From Prado023 sp963788325 (GTDB lineage: Bacteria; Actinomycetota; Actinomycetes; S36-B12; CAIYMF01): a stretch of 64,000 bases of DNA. Below are positions 52,631-61,436 of the stretch, piece after piece. Location: NCBI GenBank assembly GCA_963788325.1, contig CAWBGJ010000014.1:434001-498000 (forward strand), read 5' to 3'. The position numbers were made by a program, and so were the translations under genes. How positions within the stretch are numbered: the first letter of the stretch is position 1; each line of letters starts with the position of its first letter. The notes beneath the pieces were generated by a model that worked only from the letters and a program-made list of their open reading frames with translations, was not told the origin of the DNA and made no database searches.

Positions 52631-53401
52631 TCAGTCGGCCATCGGATTGGCGACCCAGGAGTGGATCGGTTCGGCGTCGCGCAGGTCAGCGGAGCCGGGT
52701 AGGACGTCCGGCGGCGTTTCCAGCCCGGCGGCGGCCACCACCGTCAGCAGGAACACCCCGTCGCGTCGCCAGAACCCCGGGAACCGCCGGCCGCCACCCG
52801 CGTCCACGGCCAGCGGATGCCAGGCCCCGGCCCCGCCCCACGACCCACCCGGCCCACCCGCAGTCGAGCCCAGGTCCACCTCAACGGTGCGGGTGTCGGC
52901 ACGCAGGCCGGTGCGCAGCACCTTCAGGGCACTCTCCTTGGCCGACCAGATCAGGTTGGCCGCCGCATCCCACCCGTCGATGCCGGGCCAGGCAGCCACG
53001 ACAGCCTGCTCAGCGGGGGTCAGGAAGTCGCGCACGAACCCGGCACTGCGCGGCTCGACGATCTCCAGGTCACAGCCGACCGCCCCCAGGTCCGGGCCGA
53101 CCAGGCAGACGGCCCACCCAGCGCGGTCGGTCAACGAGATGTCCAACCCCAGCTCCACGCCGTCGACCTGCACGTACGGCGCGCCCGTCCGACGGTTGAG
53201 CACCGCGACCCGACCCAGGCCGGCAGGATCGGTGGGCAGCCCCAGTGCGGCTGCCACGGCCGACTTGCCGGCGAACCGACGCAGCAGGTACTCGGTGCGT
53301 CGCTTGGTGAACCGCATCGAGCCCGCGCGGTCGGCCTCCGCGCTGCTCAACCACGCGCGGCCCGTGGGCACCTGATGCTCGCCGCGCGCCAGCCACTGCA
53401 T
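52631..53401 (-). CDS. 4'-phosphopantetheinyl transferase (Sfp/Gsp superfamily)
   Basis: 256-residue two-lobed Sfp-type enzyme that moves phosphopantetheine from CoA to carrier proteins. N-lobe: MRFTKRRTEYLLRRFAGKSA (the R-R-x-E-Y/F-L-x-G/x-R-x-A/K CoA segment). The Mg-binding motif is VGCDLEIVEPRS (Asp111, Glu113), with Cys where G-I/V-D has Ile/Val. The third motif is IWSAKESALKVL (Lys155, Glu156). The usual S-x-S-H-S region reads DISLTDRAG. ATG 53401 preferred over the frame to 53461. Sitting at the end of the synthase locus on the opposite strand, it is the obvious candidate to modify the five Thr-type ACPs. Confidence 0.9.
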   Translation of the reverse strand: MQWLARGEHQVPTGRAWLSSAEADRAGSMRFTKRRTEYLLRRFAGKSAVAAALGLPTDPAGLGRVAVLNRRTGAPYVQVDGVELGLDISLTDRAGWAVCLVGPDLGAVGCDLEIVEPRSAGFVRDFLTPAEQAVVAAWPGIDGWDAAANLIWSAKESALKVLRTGLRADTRTVEVDLGSTAGGPGGSWGGAGAWHPLAVDAGGGRRFPGFWRRDGVFLLTVVAAAGLETPPDVLPGSADLRDAEPIHSWVANPMAD

Positions 53402-53508
53402 CGGGCCAGCGTAGCCCGCGGGGCCAGCCCGCGACCGGCCTCGTGCCCGCCGGCGGCGCATCGGTCGGCGTCACACGGTTGGATGGACCCAGACGCAGCG
53501 AAGGGCGG

Positions 53509-54426
53509 ATGACGATGCAGCCGTTGATCGGGTCGGTGGAGGCCGGTGGGACCAAGATGGTCTGCACCGTGGGGACCGGCCCGGACGATCTCCGGGACGA
53601 GGTCCGCTTCCCGACCACCGCGCCCGAGCAGTGCCTGACCCAGGTGATCGACTACTTCCGCTCCTGGCAGGAGGAGCACGGGCAGGCCCTGGCCGCGATC
53701 GGGTACGGCACGTTCGGCCCCTGCGATCCCAACCCGGAGTCGCCCACCTACGGGTGGGTGACCAAGACCCCCAAGCCCGGCTGGTCGGACACCGATGTGG
53801 TGGGCCCGTTGCGTACCGCGTTCGGCATCCCCATCGGATTCGACACCGACGTGAACGGGGCTGCGCTGGGCGAGCACCTCTGGGGCGCCGGCCAGGACGT
53901 GGACACGCTGGTCTACCTCACGGTGGGCACCGGGATCGGCGGTGGCGTGCTGGTCGACGGGCGGATCCTGCACGGGATGATCCACCCGGAGGTGGGGCAC
54001 ATGGCGATCCCCCGCGACCCCGGCAGCGACCCCTTCGGTGGGGTCTGCCCGTTCCATGGGGACTGCCTGGAGGGGCTGGCCTCCGGCCCGGCGATCGGCG
54101 CCCGCTGGCAGCGCCCAGCCACCGACTTGACCCCGGACCACCCGGCCTGGGACTTGGAGGCGCACTACCTGGCCCTGGCTGCCCAGACGATGATCTGCGC
54201 CTACTCCCCGCAGCGGATCATCCTCGGCGGCGGCGTGATGGAGCAGCTGCACCTGTTCCCCAAGATCCGGACCCAGACGTTGAAACGGCTGAACAACTAC
54301 GTCCAGGCCCCCGAGATCCTTGAGCGCATCGACGAGTACATCGTCGCGCCCGGGCTGGGCAACCGGGCCGGCGCGGCCGGTTGCCTCGCGCTCGGGCAGC
54401 AGGCCCTGGCCGCGGAAAACGCTTGA
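53509..54426 (+). CDS. ROK family sugar kinase (fructokinase-like)
   Basis: 305 residues. It has MQPLIGSVEAGGTKMVCTVG (ATP phosphate loop), GYGTFGPCDPNPESPTYGWV, FDTDVNGAALGEHLWGAG (catalytic Asp in D-x-N), YLTVGTGIGGGVLV, and the ROK zinc site in HPEVGHMAIPRD with CPFHGDCLEGLASGPAI. This set (GTFGP with P-x-Y-G) is closest to ROK fructokinases, which phosphorylate fructose or mannose. ATG 53509 chosen after AAGGGCGG; a second ATG at 53515 is possible. It is divergent from the PPTase (107 nt between starts) and convergent with the transglutaminase gene. Confidence 0.9.
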   Translation: MTMQPLIGSVEAGGTKMVCTVGTGPDDLRDEVRFPTTAPEQCLTQVIDYFRSWQEEHGQALAAIGYGTFGPCDPNPESPTYGWVTKTPKPGWSDTDVVGPLRTAFGIPIGFDTDVNGAALGEHLWGAGQDVDTLVYLTVGTGIGGGVLVDGRILHGMIHPEVGHMAIPRDPGSDPFGGVCPFHGDCLEGLASGPAIGARWQRPATDLTPDHPAWDLEAHYLALAAQTMICAYSPQRIILGGGVMEQLHLFPKIRTQTLKRLNNYVQAPEILERIDEYIVAPGLGNRAGAAGCLALGQQALAAENA

Positions 54427-54459
54427 GCCTGGGCGCCGGCGAGCCCGCGCATCAGAGCC

Positions 54460-56181
54460 TCAGTCCGGCTCGACCGCGCCGGGCGCTATCTCGCCCAGGA
54501 CGTCGAACCGGATGTGGTTGCGGCTCAACCGCCGCGCGCCGATCCGTCGGCGCCGCCGTCCAGTCGTCGCGCCCGTGTCGTAGGTGACCTTCTCGAAGGA
54601 GATGTCCTTGCCGACCTCGATGTGCCGCCATGGCAGGCCGAGGAAGAACCTGTCGGGGTACGGCCCGACGGGGACCACATCGCCGTCCGGGTTGCTCTCC
54701 ACCGGGACCCAGCCGTAGCCGGGCAGGTACAGGTCCACCCAGACGTGGTTGAAGTCCGGGTAGAGCGGCCCGCCGCTCCACGGCTGGTAGGGGCACTTGT
54801 ACCGCCCCGCCACCCGGCAGGCCAGGCCGGCCCGCCGGTACAGCGCCATGATCGTCCCCACGTGCTCGCCGCAGGAGCCGGTGCCGCGGGCCAGCACGCC
54901 GATCGGTGAGTCCGCGTTGCCCATCTCGTACTCGAGCCGGTCATAGACGTGGCTGCGCAGGGCGCGGGCCGCCGCCAGGGTCGGGGGCCGGTCACCGAGT
55001 CCGGCCAGCCCGGCGGCAGTCGCGGCGCCGACCTCAGGGGAGTCGAGGTCCAGGTCCTCGTCGTCGATGAGGTAGTCGGCCGCGAACTGCTCAGTCAGCG
55101 CCGGCGCGTCGGTGAGGTCCCCATCGGTGACCAGGTGCTTGAGGCCGAACACCTCGAGGGTGGCCCGCCAGCCCAGGACCAGCCGGCTGCCGGCGTCGAC
55201 CTGCTGGATCCGGAACACCGCGACCGGTTGGGCACGGCCCTCGTAGTCCGCCTCGGTCACGGTCTCGAAGGGCAGCCCGATCGGCTCGACCTCGATCAGG
55301 CGCTGCCGCGCGGTGTCCAGCGGCAGGCTCATCCGCCACTGGACGTCGGCCAGCACCGGCACGTCGTCGTCGGGCTCCACCTCGACGTAGTAGTGCATCT
55401 GGATCCGGTGTCCGGTGGACCACGCACGCCGGGCAGCCGGGTCGTGACGGACATGCAGCGCGTGGATCAGGGCCCGATCGCGGTAGCGGACCACCCACGC
55501 CGGGTCCGACCACGGATCGTCCTTGAGGTACGGCTCGCTCTCGTAGTAGGCCACGTGCAGGGCGTCGTGGGTCGCGTCGGGGGCCCGGCGAGCCACGATC
55601 GCAGTGGGCCCCTCGAACGGCGTCACGACCTGGAACCGGGCCTCCAGCGTCCGGCGGTCGAGGCAGTAGACCGTCTGCTCGAGGTCATCAGTGAGCCAGA
55701 GCGCGTCGTCGGTGGCGCTGATGCCCTTGGTGCCGATCCCGGGCAGCTCGACAGCGGCCAGCACGCGCCCCGGGTCATCGATCGCTCGGACCTCCAGCGC
55801 ACGGCCGCGGACCACGTACAGCCGGTCGTCCCAGCCGGCCACCGCGCAGGCACCGTCCATCTCGACGACGACGGTAGGAACCCCGATCCGCGCACCGCCC
55901 CACTGCGCCCGGACCAGGCCCGCTCGTGTCGTGGACCACAGGGTCCCGCCGACCAGGGCCAGCCCGCCGGCGCCGACGAAAGGACCGGCGAGCCCATCGT
56001 TGACCACGCGGGTGTCATCGGTGCCCGGGTCCACGAGGGCCAGCCGACCGGACCCGGCGTCGAGCACCAGGAGGTCAGCGCCCCACCAGGTCAGGCCGCG
56101 GATGTCCCGGCCAGCCAGTGGGCGGATGTACCGCTCGACGACATCGTGGGCGGCCGGTGCGCTGCCATCGGCGGGAAGCAC
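54460..56181 (-). CDS. transglutaminase-like protein with N-terminal propeller-like region
   Basis: 573 residues. Residues 1-200 contain repeated strand motifs (GADLLVLDAGSGRLALVDPG, LVGGTLWSTTRAGLVRAQWG, WDDRLYVVRGRALEVRAIDD, DDALWLTDDLEQTVYCLDRR) like beta-propeller blades. Residues about 260-400 are a beta-rich middle. The C-terminal domain has the complete transglutaminase-like triad: Cys in GTGSCGEHVGTIMALYRRAG, His in DFNHVWVDLYLPGYG and Asp in VPVESNPDGD. Such domains are proteases or transamidases. No signal peptide is visible. GTG 56181 has AAGGAGAG 8 nt upstream. Confidence 0.85.
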   Translation of the reverse strand: MLPADGSAPAAHDVVERYIRPLAGRDIRGLTWWGADLLVLDAGSGRLALVDPGTDDTRVVNDGLAGPFVGAGGLALVGGTLWSTTRAGLVRAQWGGARIGVPTVVVEMDGACAVAGWDDRLYVVRGRALEVRAIDDPGRVLAAVELPGIGTKGISATDDALWLTDDLEQTVYCLDRRTLEARFQVVTPFEGPTAIVARRAPDATHDALHVAYYESEPYLKDDPWSDPAWVVRYRDRALIHALHVRHDPAARRAWSTGHRIQMHYYVEVEPDDDVPVLADVQWRMSLPLDTARQRLIEVEPIGLPFETVTEADYEGRAQPVAVFRIQQVDAGSRLVLGWRATLEVFGLKHLVTDGDLTDAPALTEQFAADYLIDDEDLDLDSPEVGAATAAGLAGLGDRPPTLAAARALRSHVYDRLEYEMGNADSPIGVLARGTGSCGEHVGTIMALYRRAGLACRVAGRYKCPYQPWSGGPLYPDFNHVWVDLYLPGYGWVPVESNPDGDVVPVGPYPDRFFLGLPWRHIEVGKDISFEKVTYDTGATTGRRRRRIGARRLSRNHIRFDVLGEIAPGAVEPD

Positions 56182-56286
56182 GGACTGCTCTCCTTGGTCT
56201 GCGATGATCGGATGCCGCGTGATCGTGCGGACCGATCAGGCGAACGCTGCGGCTCATCGAAGCATGCTGGCCGCCCGGCCGACGAA

Positions 56287-58242
56287 TCACCCCGGCGCGG
56301 ACCCGCCGTCCCCAGCACCGGCCCGCGGCTCAGCGGCCGGCTCGGTGGCCGGCTCACCGGCCGGCTCGATGGCCTCCGCAGCAGCGTCCTCCGTCGTCAG
56401 CGCCTCCTGCCCCGCATCCGCACCGGAGTCCTCGAAGTACCTGGGCACGATCCGCTCGTCGTGCTCCTCGGCCGGAGTGTCGTACCCGCCGGCCGCATCC
56501 ACGACACCGTCCTTGAGCCCGTAGTGGATCCGCGCCTCGCGCACACCCTGGCTGATCGAGTGCCACATGTGGTCCTCGCCGATCTTGGCCACGAAGCCCG
56601 CGTTGCGCAGGATGATGCGCACCGAGTACATGACCCGCACGAGGTACAGGTCGATGCACCGCGTGCGCAGCTCGGCCAGCAGGGAGTCGAGCATGTCCAC
56701 GGTGGTGGTGTCGATCTGGTTCGTGCCCTCGATGTCCAGGACGACGGCCAGCAACGGCTGATCGGAGAAGTCGCCGACCGCATCGACCCGGGCCAGCACC
56801 GCGTCCTTGACCGAGGAGGCATTGACCCAGAACAGCGGCACGTCGACCCGCAGGACCAGGATGCCGTCACTCTGCCGGCGCTCGGGATGGTTGCGCATCC
56901 CACCCCAGGCCGCCTTCTCGCCGGGGACCCGGCCCATGACCTCCACATCCACCCGGCTGGACCGGTAGACCAGGCCGAACACGGACAGGCCGATCGCGAG
57001 CAGCAGGCCGTTGAGCGGGCCGAGCCACAGGACGCCGATCGCGGCGGCACTGGCTGCCACGATGTCGTTGCGGCGCAAGTAGGCGTAGCGGCGCATCGCG
57101 GCAATGTCCATCAGGCCCCAGACCGCATGGATCACGATCGCCGAGAGCACCGCCTTGGGCAGTGCGGACAGCGCCGGGGCCAGCACCAGGATGGTGGCCA
57201 GGGCAAGGACCGCCGTGGTCAGCCCCGCGACCTGCGACCTGCCGTTGGACCGGTCGGCGGCGGCCGTCTTGGACAGGCTGCCCGCCACCCCGAACCCACC
57301 GACGAGGCCCGAGCTGAGGTTGCCGACCCCGACGGCCAGCAGCTCCTGGTTGGCATCGATCCGCCCGCCGCCCTTGGTGGCGAACAGCCGGGCCGCGCTC
57401 AGGCCCTCGGCCAGGCCCACGAACGCAATGGCCGCCCCGGCCACGAACAGGGCCCCCAGCTCACTGAGCGGGACATCGGGGAGCGCGGGGGTCGGCAGCC
57501 CCTGCGGGACATCGCCCACGACGGCGACTCCACGACCCGCCAGATCGACGAGGTTCGACACCGCCAGGCCGACCACCAGCACGACCAGCGCCCATGGGAC
57601 CTTCGGAGCCAGCCGGGATCCGAGGAACATCACCGCGAGAGCCGTCACGCCGACCAGCACGGTGAGCGGATCGGCCTGGCCCAGCCCGGTGGCCAGGTCC
57701 TGGATCCGGTCACGCACGGACCCGGGGGGCACCGGGATGCCCAGGATGTTGGGCAGCTCACCGATGATCACCAGGATGGACAGTCCCAGCACGAAACCGG
57801 TCACAATCGGCTTGGACAGGAACTCCGCCAACCAACCGATGCGCAGGACACTGGCCAGCATCAGCAGGATCCCAGCAGCCACCGCCATCCCGGCACCGAG
57901 CGCGATGGCCTCCTCCGGGGTCTCGTGCGGGAAGTCCCGGATCAGGGACCCGGTGAGCACGGCCACCGTGGACACCGGCCCGACGATCAGCAACCGGGAC
58001 GTGCCCAGCAGCGCGTAGCAGACCAGCACGGTGGGCAGCGAGTAGAGCCCGACCTGGACCGGCAGGCCGGCGATCGTGGCGTAGCCCAGGGACTGCGGGA
58101 TGGCCAGCGCGGCGACGACCGACCCCGCGATCAGGTCGCCCTTGAGCCAACGCCGCTCGTAGCGGGGCAGCCAGCGACGCGCGGGCAACCACTCACGCGG
58201 CTGCTCACGAAGATACTGCGCCTTCTGCGCCCGGGCTGCCAT
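56287..58242 (-). CDS. SulP family anion transporter with STAS domain
   Basis: 651-residue inner-membrane protein. The SLC26/SulP core has WLKGDLIAGSVVAALAIPQS, LGYATIAGLPVQVGLYSLPT, LIVGPVSTVAVLTG, a run of further helices and VIHAVWGLMDIAAMRRYAYL. A C-terminal cytoplasmic STAS domain follows (about 455-570: ILVLRVDVPLFWVNASSVKD, LLAVVLDIEGTNQIDTTTVD). An acidic, Ala/Pro/Glu-rich tail of about 60 residues ends it. Substrates in the family include sulfate, bicarbonate and dicarboxylates; none can be assigned. ATG 58242. It is followed by the transglutaminase gene on the same strand after 105 bases. Confidence 0.93.
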   Translation of the reverse strand: MAARAQKAQYLREQPREWLPARRWLPRYERRWLKGDLIAGSVVAALAIPQSLGYATIAGLPVQVGLYSLPTVLVCYALLGTSRLLIVGPVSTVAVLTGSLIRDFPHETPEEAIALGAGMAVAAGILLMLASVLRIGWLAEFLSKPIVTGFVLGLSILVIIGELPNILGIPVPPGSVRDRIQDLATGLGQADPLTVLVGVTALAVMFLGSRLAPKVPWALVVLVVGLAVSNLVDLAGRGVAVVGDVPQGLPTPALPDVPLSELGALFVAGAAIAFVGLAEGLSAARLFATKGGGRIDANQELLAVGVGNLSSGLVGGFGVAGSLSKTAAADRSNGRSQVAGLTTAVLALATILVLAPALSALPKAVLSAIVIHAVWGLMDIAAMRRYAYLRRNDIVAASAAAIGVLWLGPLNGLLLAIGLSVFGLVYRSSRVDVEVMGRVPGEKAAWGGMRNHPERRQSDGILVLRVDVPLFWVNASSVKDAVLARVDAVGDFSDQPLLAVVLDIEGTNQIDTTTVDMLDSLLAELRTRCIDLYLVRVMYSVRIILRNAGFVAKIGEDHMWHSISQGVREARIHYGLKDGVVDAAGGYDTPAEEHDERIVPRYFEDSGADAGQEALTTEDAAAEAIEPAGEPATEPAAEPRAGAGDGGSAPG

Positions 58243-58326
58243 GACCGTCGCAGGGTAGACCCGCCACGGGGCTGATGGTCCGGTGAGCGGTCACCCGGTG
58301 TCCATCTTTCGTTCATCGGCCGTTCA

Positions 58327-59790
58327 TCACTCCAGGTTCTGACCCCGGGCAGCCTGCATCGGCGGTGGCGGAACCTCGCCCGTGGGCGGCAGGGCTTCGT
58401 CCGCTGGGAGCAGGGCCTCGTCCGGCGGAGGGGCCATCCCCTCGCCGACCGCACCCGGCCACAGCGGCGGGGCATCAGGGATGGCGCCCAGGCGGCTGCG
58501 GGCGGCGACCTGCTGTGCGGTCGTCGTGCGCTCCGAGCGGTTGTGGCCCAAGAAGCTCACCGCCCAGTGCAGCAGTGTGGTGCTGCGGTTCTTGAAGCCC
58601 ACGATGTACATGAGGTGCACGACCAGCCAGAGCACCCACGCGACGAAGCCTGCCGTCTGGATCCGACCCACGCTGGTCACCGCGCTGAACCGGGTGATGG
58701 TGGCCATGCTGCCCTTGTCCTTGTAGCTGAACGGCTCGGGGACGGGCCGGCCCTCGATGCGGGCGCGGATGGTTGAGGCCGCGTAGCGACCGCCCTGGAT
58801 CGCCACCTGGGCCACACCGGGCAGGTTGTCGCGGGCCATCATGTCGCCGATGGCGAACACCTCCGGGTGCCCGGGGATGGTCAGGTCGGCCTCGACCAGT
58901 ACGCGCCCGGCGCGGTCGGTCGTGGCCCCGGAGCGCTCGGCGAGCAGGGCCCCCAACGGGGAAGCGGACACGCCTGCGGCCCAGACCTTGCAAGCCGCGG
59001 GGATCACGGTCCGCTGGCCGTCGGAGTCCTCGTAGGTGACACCGTGGGCGTCGAGGGCCACCACCTTGGCGTTGAGCAGCACCTCCACCCCGGCATCGAC
59101 CAGGATCCCGCGTGCCTCCTCGGACAGCTTGGGCCCGAAGGGCGCCAGCACGACAGGCGCGGCGTCCATCAGCACGATCCGCGCAGCGGTGGTGTCGATG
59201 CGCCGGAAGTCCTTCTTCAACGCCCGATGGCACAACTCGGCGATCTGGCCGGCCATCTCCACGCCGGTGGGTCCCGCGCCGATCACCACGAACGTCAGGA
59301 ACCTGCGGACCTCGTCGGGGTCGGTCGCGCGCTCAGCGAGCTCGAAGGAGCCGAAGATCCGCCCGCGCAGCTCAAGGGCGTCGTCGATGCTCTTCATGCC
59401 GGGGGCGAACCTGGCGAAGTCGTCGTTGCCGAAGTACGACTGGCCGGCGCCGGCGGCCACGATCAGGCTGTCATAGCCGGTCGTCAGCGGTCCGGGCGCT
59501 GCCTGGGAGGTGATCGTACGCGCCTCGAGGTCGATGTCGGTGACCTCGCCGAGCAGCACGGTGGCGTTCTTCTGCCGGCGCAGGATCTCCCGCGTGCTCG
59601 GCGCGATCTCCCCGCTGGACAGGATGCCGGTGGCCACCTGGTAGAGCAGCGGCTGGAACAGGTGGCTCGTGGTCCGCGAGATCAGGGTGACGTCACAGTC
59701 GGTGCGCTTGAGCGCCTGGGCCGCGAACAGGCCGCCGAATCCCGATCCGACGATGACGACGCGGTGCCGGGTGTCACTGGGCTGGGTCAC
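58327..59790 (-). CDS. type II NADH:quinone dehydrogenase (NDH-2)
   Basis: 487-residue FAD pyridine-nucleotide oxidoreductase. It has RVVIVGSGFGGLFAAQALKR (FAD), VTLISRTTSHLFQPLLYQVA (the NDH-2 hallmark after the first strand), FVVIGAGPTGVEMAGQIAEL (NADH), VFAIGDMMARDNLPGVAQVA and QGGRYAASTI (quinone site), and a C-terminal amphipathic/membrane helix region (FVAWVLWLVVHLMYIVGFKN) anchoring it to the inner face of the membrane. It oxidises NADH without proton pumping. A Pro/Glu-rich tail of about 45 residues ends it. GTG 59790 has AGGAG about 8 nt upstream. Confidence 0.93.
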   Translation of the reverse strand: MTQPSDTRHRVVIVGSGFGGLFAAQALKRTDCDVTLISRTTSHLFQPLLYQVATGILSSGEIAPSTREILRRQKNATVLLGEVTDIDLEARTITSQAAPGPLTTGYDSLIVAAGAGQSYFGNDDFARFAPGMKSIDDALELRGRIFGSFELAERATDPDEVRRFLTFVVIGAGPTGVEMAGQIAELCHRALKKDFRRIDTTAARIVLMDAAPVVLAPFGPKLSEEARGILVDAGVEVLLNAKVVALDAHGVTYEDSDGQRTVIPAACKVWAAGVSASPLGALLAERSGATTDRAGRVLVEADLTIPGHPEVFAIGDMMARDNLPGVAQVAIQGGRYAASTIRARIEGRPVPEPFSYKDKGSMATITRFSAVTSVGRIQTAGFVAWVLWLVVHLMYIVGFKNRSTTLLHWAVSFLGHNRSERTTTAQQVAARSRLGAIPDAPPLWPGAVGEGMAPPPDEALLPADEALPPTGEVPPPPMQAARGQNLE

Positions 59791-59898
59791 TCGAAGGGCT
59801 CCTGTCCGGGGGAGTTCGATGAGGCTACCCTGATCGAGTTCCCGACGCGCGCGACTGATCCGCAGGCTCGACCCCGCCGGTCCGCCCGCCTCACCGGA

Positions 59899-60417
59899 TC
59901 AGCCCTCGGCGACCACGCTCATCACGAGACTGACCCCCGAGTCCACCTCGCTGACCAGGGTGGTCACCGCGTACCCCGGGCCTTCGAACGCGCTCATGCC
60001 GCCCGCCCCGGTGGTGCTCGTGACAGTGGCCTCGAATCCCTGGCCCACCAGGAGGCTGGTGACCTCGGCAGCGACCTGGGCGGCCGACGTGTCCGGGTAG
60101 AAGATCGTGGCCGTCCAACCCTGCTCGCCGGTACCGTCAAGGACCACCCCGACCTGCACCTGCCCGCCGGCGGGGACCGGGACCTCGGCCGGCCAGCCCG
60201 CGGGAAGCTCCCCATCGGACTCGCCGTTGATGGTCACCGACCCCTCGGAGGTCGTGACCTCGATCTTCTCGTCGTCCTGCTGGACGCTCACAGTGCCGTC
60301 ATCAGTGATGATCGTCGCGTCGCCGTCCGAGCCGGAGCACCCGGCCAGGACAAGTCCACCCACGGCCATCAGAGTCGCTGCCGCGACCGCCGTCGTCCGC
60401 CTTCGCCACGTGTCCAT
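59899..60417 (-). CDS. secreted lipoprotein of unknown function
   Basis: 172 residues with a lipoprotein signal: MDTWRRRTTAVAAATLMAVG then the lipobox LAGC at about residue 26, so the mature Cys would be lipidated. The mature part is acidic with strand-rich segments (TIITDDGTVSVQQDDEKIEV, GWPAEVPVPAGGQVQVGVVL, GWTATIFYPDTSAAQVAAEV), the middle one resembling small actinobacterial lipoproteins with a P-x-E-V/I-P motif. No family with known function recognised. ATG 60417 has GAGGAGG upstream. Confidence 0.8.
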   Translation of the reverse strand: MDTWRRRTTAVAAATLMAVGGLVLAGCSGSDGDATIITDDGTVSVQQDDEKIEVTTSEGSVTINGESDGELPAGWPAEVPVPAGGQVQVGVVLDGTGEQGWTATIFYPDTSAAQVAAEVTSLLVGQGFEATVTSTTGAGGMSAFEGPGYAVTTLVSEVDSGVSLVMSVVAEG

Positions 60418-60492
60418 GAGACCTCCTCGGCGCCCCTGCACGAGCCGAGTCGACCCGTCGTCCGGGGCTGCTCTCCACGCTACTCCGGTAGG

Positions 60493-61434
60493 TCAGCCGG
60501 CGTGCAGCTCTGCTGCCTCGTCGCCACTGGTGCGGTGCTCCACGCGATGGGCGATCCGGTCGACCACCAGCACGAGGACCAGGCCGAACACAGCGAGCCC
60601 GATGGTTGCCGCGACGGCCTCGTCGGGCGGGCCCAGCGCAACGCTGTCGGCCCCGTCGGGCCATGGCCAGAGCACCCGGGTGGAGCCCAGCATGAGGCCG
60701 ATCAGCACGGCCATGACCGCGTCGTAGTGCTCAGTGAGCGCCCAGTGCAGAAACTGGCTGAACAGCGCCAGGCCGGTGACGCAGCCCAGGGCGAACACCA
60801 CCAGCACCGTCAGGTCCCGGGCGCTGACGGCGGCCAGCACGGGTGCGTACATCCCGAGGGTGACCAGCAGGAACGACCCGCTCACCCCGGGCAGGATCAT
60901 CGCGCAGATGGCGATGGCACCGGCGAGGAAGAACTGCCACAGCGGCGGCTGGGCCTCCCCGACGACGTCCTGGGAGTCGCCGACCATGAAGCCCAGCGCT
61001 ACGAAGAAGGCCGCACCGGTGCCGAGGATGAGCACCCACTCGCGGGTGTCCCTGCGGGTGAGCAGGCCCGTGGCCACGACCGTCGAGCCGGCCACCAGGC
61101 CCAGGAACAGCCCGGACATCTGCACCGGGTTCGTCTCGAGCTGGTGCTCGATCGCCCCGGCCAGCAGGAGCACGGCCGTCAGGATCCCCAGCAGCAGCGG
61201 GACCAGCAGGAACCAGTCGACCTCGCCGAGCTTGGCCAGCCCGCCGCGCAGGTCCAGGCGCAGGAGGCGGCCCAGGGCCGAGGAGCCGTTGCGGATCGAG
61301 GTCACCAGCCGGTGGTAGATCGCCAGGACCAGGGCAACGGTGCCCCCGGACACGCCGGGCACGATGTCCGCGCTACCCATCGCCACGCCCCGCAGGAAGT
61401 GGCCGGGGGCCTCACGCAGGGGTGCCTGCGCCAC
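60493..61434 (-). CDS. DUF368 family membrane protein
   Basis: 313 residues with about eight membrane helices. DUF368 (PF04018) is recognised by two inverted copies of P-G-V-S-G: MGSADIVPGVSGGTVALVLA near the N-terminus and ICAMILPGVSGSFLLVTLGM in the second half. Related proteins (PopT) have been implicated in recycling polyprenyl phosphate carriers across the membrane, together with DedA-family proteins; applying that here is an inference. The GTG at 61434 lies 2 nt after the SDR stop, so it is probably translationally coupled. The frame further upstream is the shadow of that SDR. Confidence 0.85.
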   Translation of the reverse strand: MAQAPLREAPGHFLRGVAMGSADIVPGVSGGTVALVLAIYHRLVTSIRNGSSALGRLLRLDLRGGLAKLGEVDWFLLVPLLLGILTAVLLLAGAIEHQLETNPVQMSGLFLGLVAGSTVVATGLLTRRDTREWVLILGTGAAFFVALGFMVGDSQDVVGEAQPPLWQFFLAGAIAICAMILPGVSGSFLLVTLGMYAPVLAAVSARDLTVLVVFALGCVTGLALFSQFLHWALTEHYDAVMAVLIGLMLGSTRVLWPWPDGADSVALGPPDEAVAATIGLAVFGLVLVLVVDRIAHRVEHRTSGDEAAELHAG

Positions 61435-61436
61435 GG

